Shown here piece by piece: positions 13,001 through 24,325 of a DNA stretch of 64,000 bases; within the stretch, counting starts at the first letter, position 1, and every line of letters begins with the position of its first letter. The translations under genes were made by a program, and so were the position numbers. The stretch covers positions 17,529,131-17,593,130 of the forward strand of contig JABBOT010000005.1 of NCBI GenBank assembly GCA_016165875.1, written 5' to 3'. Source of the DNA: Acanthopleura granulata (taxonomy: Eukaryota > Mollusca > Polyplacophora > Chitonida > Chitonidae). Below the pieces are notes generated by a model that saw nothing but the letters and a program-made list of their open reading frames with translations, had not been told where the DNA came from and searched no databases.

Positions 13001-15815
13001 TAAATTCTGCATACACCTGTACTTGTTCACTAATAGGGTATGCTTTCGTTAAGCGTTTAGAGAAGTGGTAAAAACTTATGCTTTAGAAAATGAACAGGAC
13101 AGGTTTATCATAGTTTTTCGCGAATATTAAAAATCAAAGCCTACCTTTTCCTCTAGTTCTGACTGAAGCTTTTTCTCTGCAGAGTCTGATGATCTTTCAA
13201 CATCTCTGATCTGCTCCTGGAGTTTGGAGATTTCCTCTGACATCTGTGCCATTTTCTCTGAAAAAAAAACAACAAAAAAACAAGAAAATACAGCTCTAAG
13301 AATTAAAAAGGAAACTAAGTTATCCAGGACAAGAACAAATGTGCAGTGGGACCCAAGGTACAAACGCAAGATACAACCATTGTGACTGAACAGCGAATCC
13401 TTCAATCAAATGTCTGAACCACTGTCCTTCAAGTTCTTTTTTTTTTTTTTTTTTAAATAAAGCTGATAGCTATAGCTGTGTGTGATCATTTGAAATAAAA
13501 GAACATTCTTAACACACAAATGAATTGCTTCATTTCCACACCAAAGAGGTTTCTTCAACATAGCCAGATATTTTTTAACAGTTTAAAATAAGAGTAAAAG
13601 ACAGCTCATTACTGCGGTACTGTTCATGAAAAAGATTATAAAATTCTCTCTTGAACGTAAAACCCTGTCTGAAATGATATGAATTCATTGCTGAATTATC
13701 TTTGTTTGAAGTGTGGAGTACTGTGCTGCCAACTGGGGATCTGAACGCACACATGCTATTAAGCTTATGATGGATTGACCAATCAGGGAGCTAGGAGATA
13801 CCTTGGAGATATCTGCTGTGAAGTAGATGTTCTGAGTTGTCTGTCAATGTAATATGTAATAACATAGGCAAAGCGCAGTGTTTTAATGTTATATGTTTTA
13901 ATTAAGACAAGTACATTGGTGAACGACATTGCAAATTATTTCCAGACCATTGTGTTGTGGCAGGAGTAAGTTTCTTGATCATTTTATGTCATAAACTGAC
14001 ATATATACTGAAGTTACAAACACAACCGTAGCAGCTTACTACAGTCTCAGGTGACAAGAGTGTTCCGTCTCAGAACAATTATGTCACAGCCTAGACAGAA
14101 TGGCGGCCTTTCATGCTAGTCAACAGAGCACAGTTAAATGTCAGTTTTCGCTGTCATAGTAGCTGTTATAAAAAATACTTTACAGAAATGAACATAATAT
14201 TGTGCTACCTTTTTGGCAAACTTAATTCAGAGCATGTACTGTCTATTACCTTAACTTTAAAATTAATTCACCCGTCACACAAACTGTTTCAAATTTAATG
14301 GAATACAGAAAGATGCACTAAACTCTTATACACTACCTTTCATATGATCCCCAGAATCATGAAGAGCTTTCGTTTTATCAGCACTTTCTTTCTTCACTTG
14401 GTTTAAGTCCCTCCTGGTCTTGGCCAACTCAAACTCAAGGTTTTGCCGGGTTGCCTCCCCTTTCTCCAACTGAGCCCTTAGTTTGGTGATTTCACTTTCA
14501 AGGGTGGTGATCTAAAGCAACAAAGACTATTGCTGTTTCATAACATTAAGTACCATTTACTTTGCACTGACACAGCTATCGCCCAGGAATCTTCCAGCAT
14601 CTTATGCAGCAAGCACTTATATTAAAAGCATCTTCATTTCAGGTCAATTAATTTACATATTAAGGCATGCAAGTCACTGGTATGACTACTTTTTCCTCTA
14701 TCTGTGACATTACCTCATTATTTGAGCGAGTTGTTGAAATCAGCCTTTCCTTTTCAATGTTGTTAAGCCTTTTCTTCAGCTGTATCACGGTATCTGAAGG
14801 GGAAATGAAATAAACCCACACATAATAACACAAGTCCTTGTTTACAAGCAAATGATTTAAGGCTGTTAAGGTGCTTACAGCAACAGACCACATGAAAAAG
14901 TCAAATTCGCCAATTCGCCAATACAGACATCATGCCCCATCAGATAAGCATGAAACTATAAAAAGCATATTTACATGTATAATGTAATAATATTCGTATT
15001 TATTTAGTTTCAGTTTGTCATGCATTTAATTCTAGCATATCATGTTATTGCACCTCACCTTGCTCTGTCTGAAAGTCCAACTGAGCCTGATGAAGTTGGG
15101 ACTTTAGCTGTGTGTTCTCCACCCTCAGTCTGCTCAGATCCTCAATTCCTGGGGAGGGGCTCATGAAACGCCTCTCTTGTGACAACGAGCGAAACATCCC
15201 ATTCATGTCTCCCTGATGCAACAAAAACAAACAAACTTCATAGATGTCATTTGCAATCCTATCACAGGTATCACTAGCAAATCATGATAATCATTGTCAT
15301 ATGACCGAAACACTGTTAAGTACGACGTTAAACCCCAAGCACTCATTCACTTGAATCAAGATAAACAATTCTATTTTGTTAACCTAATTTCTACATATGT
15401 GGCATTTGCATGTAACTTATTTTAAAAGAATTATTGTACATCCTGCACTTAATACTACAAGGAGGTAAAGAAAGTGTTTCAATGACCTGATTTCAGATAT
15501 AAACCCTTGCCTTAAGTATAAAATATACAAGCCATGCTCATTACCAAGAAAAAGGATCGGAATTCTTATTTATGACCATAAACTCCAAGTACATACTTAA
15601 CAATAACAAATGCAAAGCAATTATCTAAACAAAAATGGTAAACTAAAATCTATGTAATGTCAAATGAAACTCACACATTCCAGACTAATATTAGGATCCA
15701 AACTGTGTCCAAAAGAGTTTTTTGGTGACATCTTAGGAGAGGAGCTCCGTGGCATTATTTTCTCCCCTTCTCCACCCTTTGTTGCCTCCCGGCCTGCAGA
15801 CACGGGACTACTCAT
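521..15815 (-). CDS. CCDC171: CCDC171 homologue, large coiled-coil protein (3' part outside window)
   Basis: Twenty coding exons join in consistent phase: 15815-15675, 15212-15059, 14793-14714, 14511-14337, 13257-13145, 12134-12046, 11660-11620, 11076-10982, 10532-10440, 9790-9696, 9161-9096, 7621-7483, 6369-6261, 5692-5571, 5065-4976, 4594-4433, 3465-3427, 3139-2972, 2450-2262 and 1043-521. They give 894 residues plus one base, so the gene continues beyond base 1. The ATG at 15815 is preceded by an in-frame TGA. Nearly all of it is charged heptad-rich coiled coil after a Ser/Pro-rich N-terminus (residues 1-60). Landmarks that I recall from vertebrate CCDC171 are EKGEATRQNLEFEL (about residues 140-155), AERAAHLESKFNSE (about 311-325), KKKVIQSLSKQLE (about 400-412), QKEELEAHYSQL and LLCGALYPLYARANAL. 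The human protein is about 1,300 aa, so roughly two thirds is present. Its molecular role is not established. Vertebrate and mollusc exons align without gaps across several introns that hold large repeats, which argues that no exon is missed there. Confidence 0.92.
1382..2261 (-). repeat. 56-bp minisatellite made of exon 19 end plus splice donor, 16 copies
   Basis: Sixteen degenerate copies of a unit of about 56 bp run from 1382 to 2261; two are internally shortened. On the gene strand each unit equals the last 39 nt of CCDC171 exon 19 (the segment coding YSQLITDIQNRSK) plus the first 17 nt of its intron. The array abuts the true donor at 2262. Five copies keep the AAAG|GT donor core, at 1438, 1494, 1653, 2045 and 2094. 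The others have lost the GT. Confidence 0.95.
2506..2698. repeat. 25-bp minisatellite, 8 copies
   Basis: Eight copies of a 25-bp unit whose core on plus is TATGAGTGAAGAAGTGAG, with alternation between GAGCTTTCC, GAGATTTCC and GAGATTTCTG ends. It lies in the intron between CCDC171 exons 18 and 19. The core resembles TATGAGTGAAGACACC inside exon 18 and its nearby copies, so the array may have grown from an exon 18 duplicate. Confidence 0.9.
2725..2971 (-). repeat. Two extra tandem copies of the 3' end of CCDC171 exon 18 with its donor
   Basis: Reading on the minus strand from the exon 18 donor (2972), the intron contains a second and a third copy of the last ~75 nt of the exon plus ~25 nt of intron. 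The nearer copy (about 2841-2945) translates without a stop as a version of the exon 18 C-terminal segment, 18 of 26 residues identical (it ends in HKQQ like the exon), but its donor has changed from GT to GC. The farther copy (about 2725-2840) has a stop but keeps a GTGAGA donor. Confidence 0.9.
3746..3915 (-). mobile_element. tRNA-derived SINE, family A, 5' truncated, with target-site duplication
   Basis: Reverse-oriented copy: TTTATT tail, GATTGGTGTTTTACGCC, ATATTTCACTTATACGACGG core, then GCTGGCAGACCTTCTCAC, stopping before the tRNA-like head. It is flanked by a 15-bp near-perfect direct repeat, GATGCAGCTTTGATT (3731-3745) and GATGCAGTTTTGATT (3916-3930). The TSD plus the truncated head fit LINE-assisted insertion. 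Confidence 0.88.
6395..7281. repeat. 29-bp minisatellite (about 29 copies) ending in a copy of the exon 13 acceptor
   Basis: About 29 units with core TACATGTATCACACAATGTC and a variable linker (GACAG, TCAAGG, GGGCAG, TGATGG, TGCAG) run from 6395 to 7248, in the intron between CCDC171 exons 12 and 13. The linker variants are interspersed, suggesting higher-order duplication. Just past the array, 7249-7281 repeats the 5' end of exon 13 and its acceptor: GGTAAATTTGAC is identical and is followed by CTTCTTAGTCT where exon 13 has GCTTTTTAGCCT (6348-6371). Long open frames across the array are repeat artefacts. Confidence 0.93.
7741..8820. repeat. 30-bp minisatellite, exactly 36 units with no indels
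   Basis: Thirty-six head-to-tail 30-bp units fill 7741-8820 exactly, in the intron between CCDC171 exons 11 and 12. The unit contains GTACAGGTAGGTCTCAACTTT. Most variation is at a few bases: the ATAC/AGAC/ATCC/ACAC block before GTGTAC or ATGTAC, and CAAC versus CACC. Because 30 is divisible by 3, two minus frames stay open for about 370-390 codons (repeat ETYLYMSAKV and variants). Residues from flanking exons 11 and 12 align gaplessly with vertebrate CCDC171, so I regard the array as intronic. Confidence 0.96.
9420..9612 (-). mobile_element. tRNA-derived SINE, family A, internally deleted copy
   Basis: Begins TTATTTATTTATTTGATTGG and contains GGTTGCTGGCAGATGTTCCC, GGAGAGGAAGC and CTGGACTTGAACTCACAG (box B complement). 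The block with CTTATACGACGGTGGCC is missing. It lies in the intron between CCDC171 exons 10 and 11. Confidence 0.8.
13530..14260 (+). repeat. Dispersed ~730-bp repeat, copy 1
   Basis: By eye this stretch aligns over its whole length with the reverse complement of 25210-25930. Shared blocks include GCTGAATTATCTTTGTTTGA, TTGACCAATCAG, TTTCCAGACCAT, GAGTAAGTTTCTT, AGACAGAATGGC and AAAAAATACTTTAC. I estimate 75-80% identity. It sits in the intron between CCDC171 exons 4 and 5. No family was recognised, and no terminal repeats were seen. Confidence 0.8.
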
Positions 15816-17205
15816 CTTTACTTCTTTTAATCAGAACCAAATACCTGCAATAATACATACAATGCAGTACTGTAAACGTAATACAAGCTGATTTAATTTA
15901 AACCTTTCATCATATTAATTTGGGGCATGTCACATTTAATCTGAAAACTGGAGATGAAATATTTTGTCGGTGCATATTTTTGACTAGCTTTAAAATCTGC
16001 CCATTATTTAGTGTTAGTTATAAATGTACACGTTGAAATGCACACAGCCATGAAGCTGTTAACACGGTATCTCCATAATATGCAACTGGAGGCCAAGACT
16101 ATTGAATTTTAACTTACGTCTTGTTTATCATTTTCAAAAGTTGCAAACTTTTGGGTAAAGATTATTTTCCTTTTTTTTATGTGATGGTGAAGATCTTTGA
16201 TAATGACATGTTAATTCCGGTATAGTTAAGGCCCATTGCTGTTAGACAAAAGCAGGTGGGACTTAAAGACGAGCAGGGGTCTTTATCAGGCGATTGTTAC
16301 CTGATGTGGAAGTTCCCCATAGACAACTAAAGAGTCATTGATCTTTTAATTCATATCCACTTCCTCCTATATTAAAACATCCTTTCCTACTAATACACAT
16401 GTGGGCATAGTTTTCACACATGCACGTGTGGTAAATTTTTTTCCTTTCTGGCATAGATTTGATCAACAGAAGTTTTCCAGTCGAATAATGAAATAAAAAT
16501 TATGCATCTATTCCTGTCCTGATTTGCTTCTGTTCAGTAAAAATTTAATATGTTTAACGTGTTGACCCTAGGTAAATTTCAAAGCACGTACAGGTGCCTT
16601 CCATACATTAATGTAAGCCGAATGTGCATGTTCAGCTGTTGAAGCAGAACAGTACCGTGCAACAACGACAACGCATATATCACAAGATACCCTGTGAAAC
16701 CAAGGCCAGATCCCTGTAGACAGTCATCACCAGAACGCAAAAGGTAAGTCATAAGTAAACGACGGTGCCACTCACCTAACGTGTTTCGAAATTACCTGTG
16801 TAACGAGTGACGCAAAATATCCAAATTAATTACACACTTCAGAAGATAAAGTAGTGACTATTACATTGCTGATATTGGTTTCACTAAAACGGTCCACGAC
16901 AAAGAATAACTTCAAAAACAATTGATGACAACAGACAAGTCTGAACGCGATTTCTGTCCATACATGAAACCTGAGCCAAAACAGGACTTACCATTATGCT
17001 GTGATCATATAATTTGTTCTGCGGATGTACAAGTGAATCCCACGTCGTTCCTATGCTAAAAGGTGTGCTAAAACAATGCTGGATTGATCAAATCAAAAAA
17101 TTCAACGTGATACTAAAATTTTGTTTAGACCGCCATGACATTTGTAATGGCTTCCGTAAAGTGCGCAGAAAATGCTTTACGACTCGCTGATTGGTCAAAT
17201 CTGAC
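15816..17205 (-). promoter_or_regulatory. CCDC171: CCDC171 5' UTR and probable promoter
   Basis: An acceptor (TTGCAG) ends at 15845, so 29 nt of 5' UTR sit in the first coding exon. A good donor, AATG followed by GTAAGT, ends a candidate non-coding exon at 16992. If these are spliced together, the junction makes a six-codon upstream ORF (MVFGSD then stop) just before the main ATG. A CCAAT box lies on the minus strand at 17189-17196 (GATTGGTC as read on plus). The splice sites are visible; their pairing and the promoter role are inferred. A plus-strand donor-like AAAAGGTAAGT around 16740 may mark a divergent transcript. Confidence 0.45.
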
Positions 17206-17699
17206 TATTATCTGACAGTTGATCAAACTAACAAAGGCGTGTTTATGCAAGTCCGATCACCGCCTGACTTTCACTTTTAATCAACACCTCGTGGCGCTAC
17301 ATCAAAGAATGATATTTGTAGCTGAGCTCGACACTACAATAGTCTGTACAGTAATCCTGCCTAGCTTGCAGAAACAAGATTACATCACGGATGGAAAAAA
17401 AGTTAATTTCGACAGTTCACATTACTTATTTATTTATTTATTTATTTTCACTCTGTAAGTATATCTGAGATGTGGAACATGGCTCAAGGGGTATCTCTGT
17501 CAACCCAGACCAGCAATGATGAAACAAACGTAACTTCATCTTTAATTTACAAATGGAGAAATTTCTTCTTGTGACACAAATACCATAAAAACATACAGTA
17601 AGCAAGTATATAGGCTAATGGAGACCCAAGTATAGCTTCTGCAGATGGCTCATGTGACGAATCAAATAAGTCAATATATGATGGCTTGTTATCTCAAGT

Positions 17700-17905
17700 T
17701 TAACAGTGAGCTTGTGGGTGAATTCAAGTCCACCTCGCACTGCATGGCTTCCCCTCTGTCATAAAAGAAAAGGTCCATCAGCAACCTGCAGAGGGTTGTG
17801 GATTTCCCCTTGTCTCTGCCCGCTTTCCTCCCACCATGATGCTGTTCGCCCTCATACAAATGAAATATTCTTGAGCATGGCGAAAAAAACTAATAAGATA
17901 AATAA
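17700..17905 (+). mobile_element. tRNA-derived SINE, family A, degraded
   Basis: Forward copy. GTGGGTGAATTCAAGTCC matches the box B region; then come TCAGCAACCTGCAGAGGG, TTTCCTCCCACCATGATGC and GAAATATTCTTGAGCATGGC, and an A-rich end. The first part of the tRNA-like head is not recognisable. Confidence 0.75.
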
Positions 17906-18118
17906 TTATTTGTCAGCTAGAGGCTTAACATGGTGTTATCTCCACTAGTTGGAGATCAGTATCATTTAATATGGTGTTTCCGTTCAGCTGGGTTGTGCCT
18001 GCAGTGACAATTGTGTCATACCTCTAGCGGTGGATAGATCACTGAAACACTATACATGTACCAAAGGCATTGTAGAGGACACCTGACATTGGATATTTTG
18101 GTTAGACATCCAATATGG

Positions 18119-18370
18119 CAGTGTTTATTTATTTATTTGATTGGTGTTTTACGCCGTACTCAAGAATATTTCACTTATACGACGGCGGCCAGCATGATGG
18201 GAGGAAACTGGACAGAGCCCGAGGGAAACCCATGACCATCCGCAGGTTGCTGGCAGACCTTCCCACGTACAGCCGGACAGGAAGCCAGTATGAGCTGGTC
18301 TTAAACTCACAGTGACCACATTGGTGGGAGGCTTCGGTCATTGCGCTGCATTAGCGCGCTAACCGACTGT
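18119..18370 (-). mobile_element. tRNA-derived SINE, family A, near full length
   Basis: Reverse copy with TTTATTTATTTGATTGGTG tail, the CTTATACGACGGCGGCCAGC core, GGTTGCTGGCAGACCTTCCC, and a tRNA-like head that ends TTAGCGCGCTAACCGACTG. It is less than 250 bp from another SINE at 17700-17905, in opposite orientation. Confidence 0.88.
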
Positions 18371-20520
18371 AATGTCTGCTTCTCTGTAAATGTATATATA
18401 TGTGTGTTTGTTGATTGTACAAATTACTTCTCCTGAAGATGACAAGAAAAACTTAGTCGAAATATCGAGAATGTCAACCATGCGTTACATTTCTTTATTC
18501 GGAGTTTCTATGCTTTTGCACTTCGACTAAATCTAAGCTGAAGGTATTTGAACTACCATTTTAAAGAATGTTGCCATGACAATTACAGTCGACTTATATC
18601 CTATTGTAATTCACTTTGTGGAACAGGTATCTGGTCAGGAATTATGCTTTTCTTTCAAGAACCCTTGTATGAAAGAAAGATATGAAAACAAAATTCTGTG
18701 ATAAGATGCATATATATCTACATATTTATTCACATGGCCGTCAAAGGTATTCACCTCTATGTTTGGTTATCTCCCCCTGTCTGTTCAAGCAATGTTGCTG
18801 CTTCTGTAAACAAACATTAAAAATTGCTCCATGACAAAGATTAACAACTGGCATCACATCAATGGTTTTAAGTCCATATTTATGGTGCTCAAAATATGAA
18901 ATACAAAATAGATCATCTGAACTGACACGATGACAATGGAATTTGTAATTTGCCACATTCAATCAAAACCTCTTTTTTTCTTAAAACTAACTGAAAGCAG
19001 TGGACAATCAATCTGCAATGTGAGCAGAAATAAGCAACTAATGGTAATATTCTAATAATTTATAATAACTTAAGTGTACACAGGAAAATAAGACACCTGA
19101 AGATACATTTCAGAGCAGTTAGCCATCACCAGCCCAGGACTGAAAAGTTCAAGTGAGCCTCTGAGTCATTTGTCTTACATATATTAAGTACAATGCATAA
19201 TTTGTCATGGCAAACATTATACAAAAGCTGTCAAGAATGTCTAATAATGAAATGCCTACCTCCCTCTATAAACATAATCTTTCACACTGATTCATTCGTG
19301 CTTAGTATTGTACTAAAGAATAATTCCCTTTATATCCAGTGCACAACAGCAACAAGATTCATAGGTGCAAGAGCACTCCTGATTATTACACTGATGAACG
19401 TCCCCGCACAGATTTTCATGCGCGTAGCAAGCCCAGGGTGCAAGTCTTATTGCAGAAAAGTGACGTTCAATGAAACTTCGTGTAAGATCATCAATTCCCT
19501 CAACCACCAATGATCAACAGCTGAAGAGGAATCACATATGTCCCTGTCCAATAAACACTCATCAGTGTTATATAAACATTCATCAGTCATAGACTATCAC
19601 TTTGGACTGCCTATAATGCAAGTTTAGAGTCTTCAGGAGATAAGTGGTTGTGACAGGGTGTTGTTGCTCCACAAAAATGCCTTACTGACAACATGAGAGC
19701 TGAAATGCCTCAATGTAAATTATAAACCACATAAACAGATATACAAGTATACCAGCACATACTGAACTACCGGTAACAGAAGTCAACTAACACAATTAAA
19801 GTCTCCCAGTAACCAGCTGCTGAAATTTTCAATATCTGTGACACTAATCAGTTTATCATAAATTTTCACATGAACATATCTCTAAGTTTAACAATATAAC
19901 TTAAGGGAGTAACTAGACGATGAAATTGAAAAAAACGTGTTGTATCGAGCACAAAATATATGCAGCTCATGATTTATTTATCTTTCTAATTAGAATTATG
20001 AACAAAAAGAGCCTTCTGAGGGATGTCTGAACACACCCTAGTCTGCATCAACAGTCTGTGATGGATAAACAGCTTGTAAGCTTGACTGTAAGCCTCTCCT
20101 CACACGAACACGATGATGCATTTTTAATACAGCTTGCCTGCCACTATCTGATTGCTAAAGGATGCCGCATTTTTAAACAACACATGTAACCAATGCCTTA
20201 AATCCTCAATAAATCTGATCTGAGCTAATTATAACTTGAATTAAAAGCTGACAACCAATCTGAAGATTGAAGTCTACTGTCCATTAGGGGACACTTGGAA
20301 GATTTCAGATAAATCGTACAGTAATCCACCCACACAAATACAGAGCAGTCCTCTAACATGTCAAAACAAGTGAGTTGCAAGAGGTTTAATTTGTTCAGGA
20401 CTATGGGTATTTGTTTCTTTTCCTACAACATGGCTGCTGCCTTGGGCCACTAGCACTGTCCAGCCAAACATTTTAAATAACAAAACTGCCACAAGTCCTG
20501 AAAACCAACTACCAATAAGT

Positions 20521-23157
20521 TCATGTTTTCTCCTGGGCTGTGTTTGGTTTATCCTCATGTGAAGCCTGCACATTTCTTGCCACCTGAGGCTTGGGAACAT
20601 CTGCAGGTGCAGCATTAGACTCTGTGGGTGCATCTGCTGTGTCAGCTTCATCTTCATCTCCTTCTGTTTGACTATTCTCATTTACCTCCCCTTCTGTCTT
20701 GCTCTTCTCTCCTTCACCCTCTTCTGCCTTCTCGCCATTTTTCTCTTCAAGTACATTGTAGACATCACTGCAGGCTGACAAAAGCAAAAGAGAGCCACCT
20801 TAAGACAAAAGATCAAGTGGATTAGTGTCTAAATTAGAGCTGTTTCTAGATGCATCATCACGTTTGATTTTTTCCAAACAAGCATGCAGATACATATATA
20901 TACATAAGGTTCTGGATCAATAAAACAACGGCCCAAAAAATAATATTTCATCTTTTTCTCTTTCATGATTGATTTATTTCAAACGTCAATCTTCAGATTT
21001 TTTCACCTCTATGACAGCAGTTAGGTTTAATTGTGCAGGAAACTGGAATGCTCTATGTATGAATGAAAATGAATGAAATGTACAAATTCTGCAAAAGTGA
21101 GCCATCTTAAGACAAATGACCTTGAATTAAATGAAGTTGATTACTGTCAAAATTAGAGCTGGTTCTACATGCATTATCACATACAATTTTATTTAAAAAA
21201 AGCATGCAGACACATATATATGTACATGGATATTCTGGATCAATAAATAATAAAAATAAAAAACAATACTTCATCTGCTTTCTCTTGCATGACTGATTTG
21301 CTTTAAACATCATGCTTAAGAATTTTTCACTTCTCTGACAGCAGTTAGGCTTAACGGTGAAGGAAACTCGAGTGCACAGTAATTCTGTGCCCTTTACTTG
21401 TGGCCAATTTATGCCAATGTTTGATGATACATATCAGAAGACTAGTGCAATATTAATGGCACACATCGATCATTTGATGGTACACATCAAACAGGTGCCT
21501 ACCTGAGAATGCAGCAGGATAAAGTGTGCTAAGTCTTCCCTTCAACAACCTGCAGGCGCAAGAAAAGTAAGTTTTTTAAAAAATTAGCTGAGACGATCAA
21601 ACAAAGAGGATTCAAACGCCCAATATGAAATTGAGCACGAATTCGGTCATCAGTATGTGCATTTCAAAAGCGCATCTGCAGGCCTGCTATGTTTCAATCT
21701 TGATCGTTTTTCCTAAAATGAGAGGATTTTTCAGGTATAACTCCAACAATATTCCGAAAATAGTCAAGTCACACATGTAATAAAATTCAATAAATACTCA
21801 TTCTGTCATGTACAGTACTTGTCTATAATTGAGTAAAAATGTCTTCTGAAGATGGGAGGAAACTTCAAGAGCCCCATAACTTAAAACCAAAGGAAAAACA
21901 AAAAAATCAATATTTCACCTTATTCTTCTGAATATAGCATCTAAATCTTTCTTCATCTCGTACAGTAAGGTGGTGTGTTTCCGGAACTCCAGCATTGTAG
22001 TTTCATAACGGGTACCTGAGAGCATGTTAAAGTTCAACAACATCTCATTGGTCTTCTCATATCTCATCAACCTGGAGATAAAAATGACGATATAAAGATT
22101 ACTGCACTTAAACGCACAAAAGTAAATCTTCATGCACATCTTATACACTTTAAACCTTGTACGCATGTAATGACTGACTGGTATTCACAAAATGCTAACG
22201 GCGATCAGGTTTATGGGTGGAGATAACCTCCGACCTTCCCCAGGTATCTGACAAACCACTGACTGATCTAAACTCAAATTACAGCACTTTGCAACCATTA
22301 TAGGGTAAATCAATGCACTGACATAATAATAATGACACCTATCCACAAAATGTTATTTCAGCTGATTTGCAAGGTAAGACAGGTGATAAAAATCACCTTT
22401 GCGTGCCAGGATAAGTTAAGTTTCATTTTATATAACTGAAATGATACATGTACAATTAATGCACTGATTTGAAGCACTAAACCATGATGTCACATTGGAA
22501 AACACTGTGGAGGTGCCCTAATAAAACCACCAACCTTTGGGAGGTAACTGCTGATGACCTTCACAACGTGTAAATACAAACTTTCACATACATATACAGC
22601 TACCCTGAATGACCTAAAACTTAGTCCAAGACAAACCTGCTCATATTTCCTCATTCTGGGAGTTCTAGCTGTTGAGTGTAGAAATTTGTTTTGGTGTTTG
22701 TTTGGAAATCATAATGATACCCTACTGGAAAAATGTAAGCTTTAGTCCTAAAGGCAGAATCTTGGGGCATTTATTTGCCTCAAAAAATATGCATTTTAGG
22801 GCGAAATATTTGGACATCTACAGTAGTTCAGCTAGGAGTATGCCTTATTCATGACAGGCAAGAGATCTGAAATGAATTGCATGTAACTCCAATTACATGG
22901 TACCAAAACATAAGAAAATAAAACCAATGACATCCATATAATTTCTGTACACTAGCAGTCACGGTAGCAATATTGTTTCAATATACTATATAGCGACTAT
23001 GATTTGGTCCATGTATGATTTAGATGTAAACACTGACACATTCGTACATTTCTCTCTGTGCCTCCACCATCGCCAAGACATCTTCCTTCTGTATTTGGCC
23101 CATAACAGATTTGGTGAAGACCAAGGATGGTTCTTCCACTTCTTCTTCACCCTCCAT
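20521..23157 (-). CDS. KXD1: KXD1, KxDL-motif BORC subunit
   Basis: Four exons, 23157-23048, 22071-21919, 21549-21503 and 20774-20521, give a complete 187-aa protein (human KXD1 is 176 aa). Helical segment [20 protein letters not shown] leads into [12 protein letters not shown] (residues 41-52), nearly identical to vertebrate KXD1. The signature K-x-D-L is KKDL at 77-80, followed by [14 protein letters not shown]. After about residue 105 the tail is Glu/Lys-rich and low complexity, typical of divergence outside the KxDL domain. KXD1 is known as a BORC/BLOC-1-related subunit acting on lysosome positioning. Start choice: M at 23157 gives an N-terminus the same size as human. An upstream in-frame ATG at 23244 would add 29 residues and cannot be excluded. 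An E-box lies just upstream. Confidence 0.93.
20775..21375. repeat. ~290-bp direct duplication in the last KXD1 intron
   Basis: 20775-21070 and about 21089-21375 are copies offset by about 307 bp. Matching blocks: GAGCCACCTTAAGACAAA and GAGCCATCTTAAGACAAA, AAATTAGAGCTG, AAGCATGCAGA, CTGGATCAATAAA, TATGACAGCAGTTAGG and TCTGACAGCAGTTAGG. The first copy starts at the exon 4 acceptor. The second has an acceptor-like TTTTGCAG at the corresponding place on the minus strand. Confidence 0.85.
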
Positions 23158-23252
23158 TCTAATCACTCGCGGTTGACAGACGTAATTTTCGCCAGGTGAT
23201 AGCGACCGCAGCCTGACAGTCAATATGCCTCTTTCATTTTCCACGCATAATC

Positions 23253-23262
23253 ATCACGTGAT
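23253..23262. promoter_or_regulatory. CLEAR-like E-box ATCACGTGAT upstream of KXD1
   Basis: A perfect palindrome ATCACGTGAT lies about 95 bp upstream of the chosen KXD1 start. It contains the TCACGTGA core of the vertebrate CLEAR element (GTCACGTGAC) bound by TFEB/MITF-type factors, which control lysosomal genes. The sequence match is direct; regulation by such a factor is inference. Confidence 0.4.
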
Positions 23263-24265
23263 TCTGCTTGTTTGCCAAAAACTGGTATGGTATTTTACAA
23301 CAGCGGAAAACATCAGGTGGTGATTTACTGACGGTTTGAGGAATCTAATTCAGAGAAAACACAGGCTTTAGGAATTACTTGAAACCACTGAAAACTGTTC
23401 CAAGTACAGAAATAGAGTTAACACTTAAAACCATGGGTGTTCTGGTTTCATCAGCTGATTGTCGTAATTGGTGACCGATTTTCGGCGGCGTGACGAAATT
23501 ATCAAAATAGTAAACAGACAAAATGTCACGATCAGAAGAAAGAAAGACCTTGTTCAAAGTGCGAGGGCTACGCTTCATTTTGAGGTGTTTCTTCAACTGA
23601 CATCCATCATTAGTTGTTTCAGGAATCGACCCGACTGCGTGCAGGTAGAGCAAAAACTTAATCAGTTTTAAAAGTGTGGAAAATTTAGGGTTTAACGTGT
23701 CATACCACAGCTGCGCAGCTCGTGTTGTTTTAGTTCGCACAGTAAGAGCTGTATACAGCACGAATGAATGCCTTTCTTTGTCACTGCCAGAAATCAGGAA
23801 GATCTCCTCTTTCTTCCCCCAGAGTGTGCAAGTCGAGTTTGTTCTCTTATATAAGCAAACAAAGACTTAAAGTGGTAGCAGTTATAGGGCCTTGATCACC
23901 TCTGAAAGCTTATTCTTTAAAGTTGAACACTGATGACTTCCTGTAATTCTGCAACATTTTCGCATGTTTGCAAGGTGTTTATTCAAGCATATTCTGAAGA
24001 CATTATTCAGTGTTAACGGATAAAATCATACGTTTTGTGCAGTCCTGAAATTGGCCAATCCAACTAATATAATTTTGTCTCCAAAATCAACTTAAAAATG
24101 TGCATAAATTGCACGGCAAGTTGCTCTTTCATATGCGAAAATGTTGAGGAATTAGGGTACTTTGTTGTTTTGAATGAAAGAACATTTACCCCTTGCCAGG
24201 GAAAATATGAAATTGTGTGTGTATGATTTCATACTCCTTACCCTAATTTCTGCTGACCCATGTTG

Positions 24266-24325
24266 GGTGTTGACACACACAGCACACAGACACACACACA
24301 TATATATATATATATATGTATATAT
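24266..24325. repeat. (CA)n/(TA)n microsatellite
   Basis: ACACACACAGCACACAGACA runs into ACACACACA and then (TA) repeats ending TATGTATATATG. Confidence 0.9.

Larger units (their letters stand above)
15845..20520. other. Intergenic region between CCDC171 and KXD1, including probable KXD1 3' UTR
   Basis: No protein gene was recognised here. It holds the CCDC171 upstream region, two family A SINEs (17700-17905 and 18119-18370), and AT-rich DNA below the KXD1 stop that is probably its 3' UTR. A minus-strand AATAAA at 18725-18730 is one possible KXD1 poly(A) signal; several weaker alternatives exist. ORFs here are short and lack splice or composition support. Confidence 0.5.
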
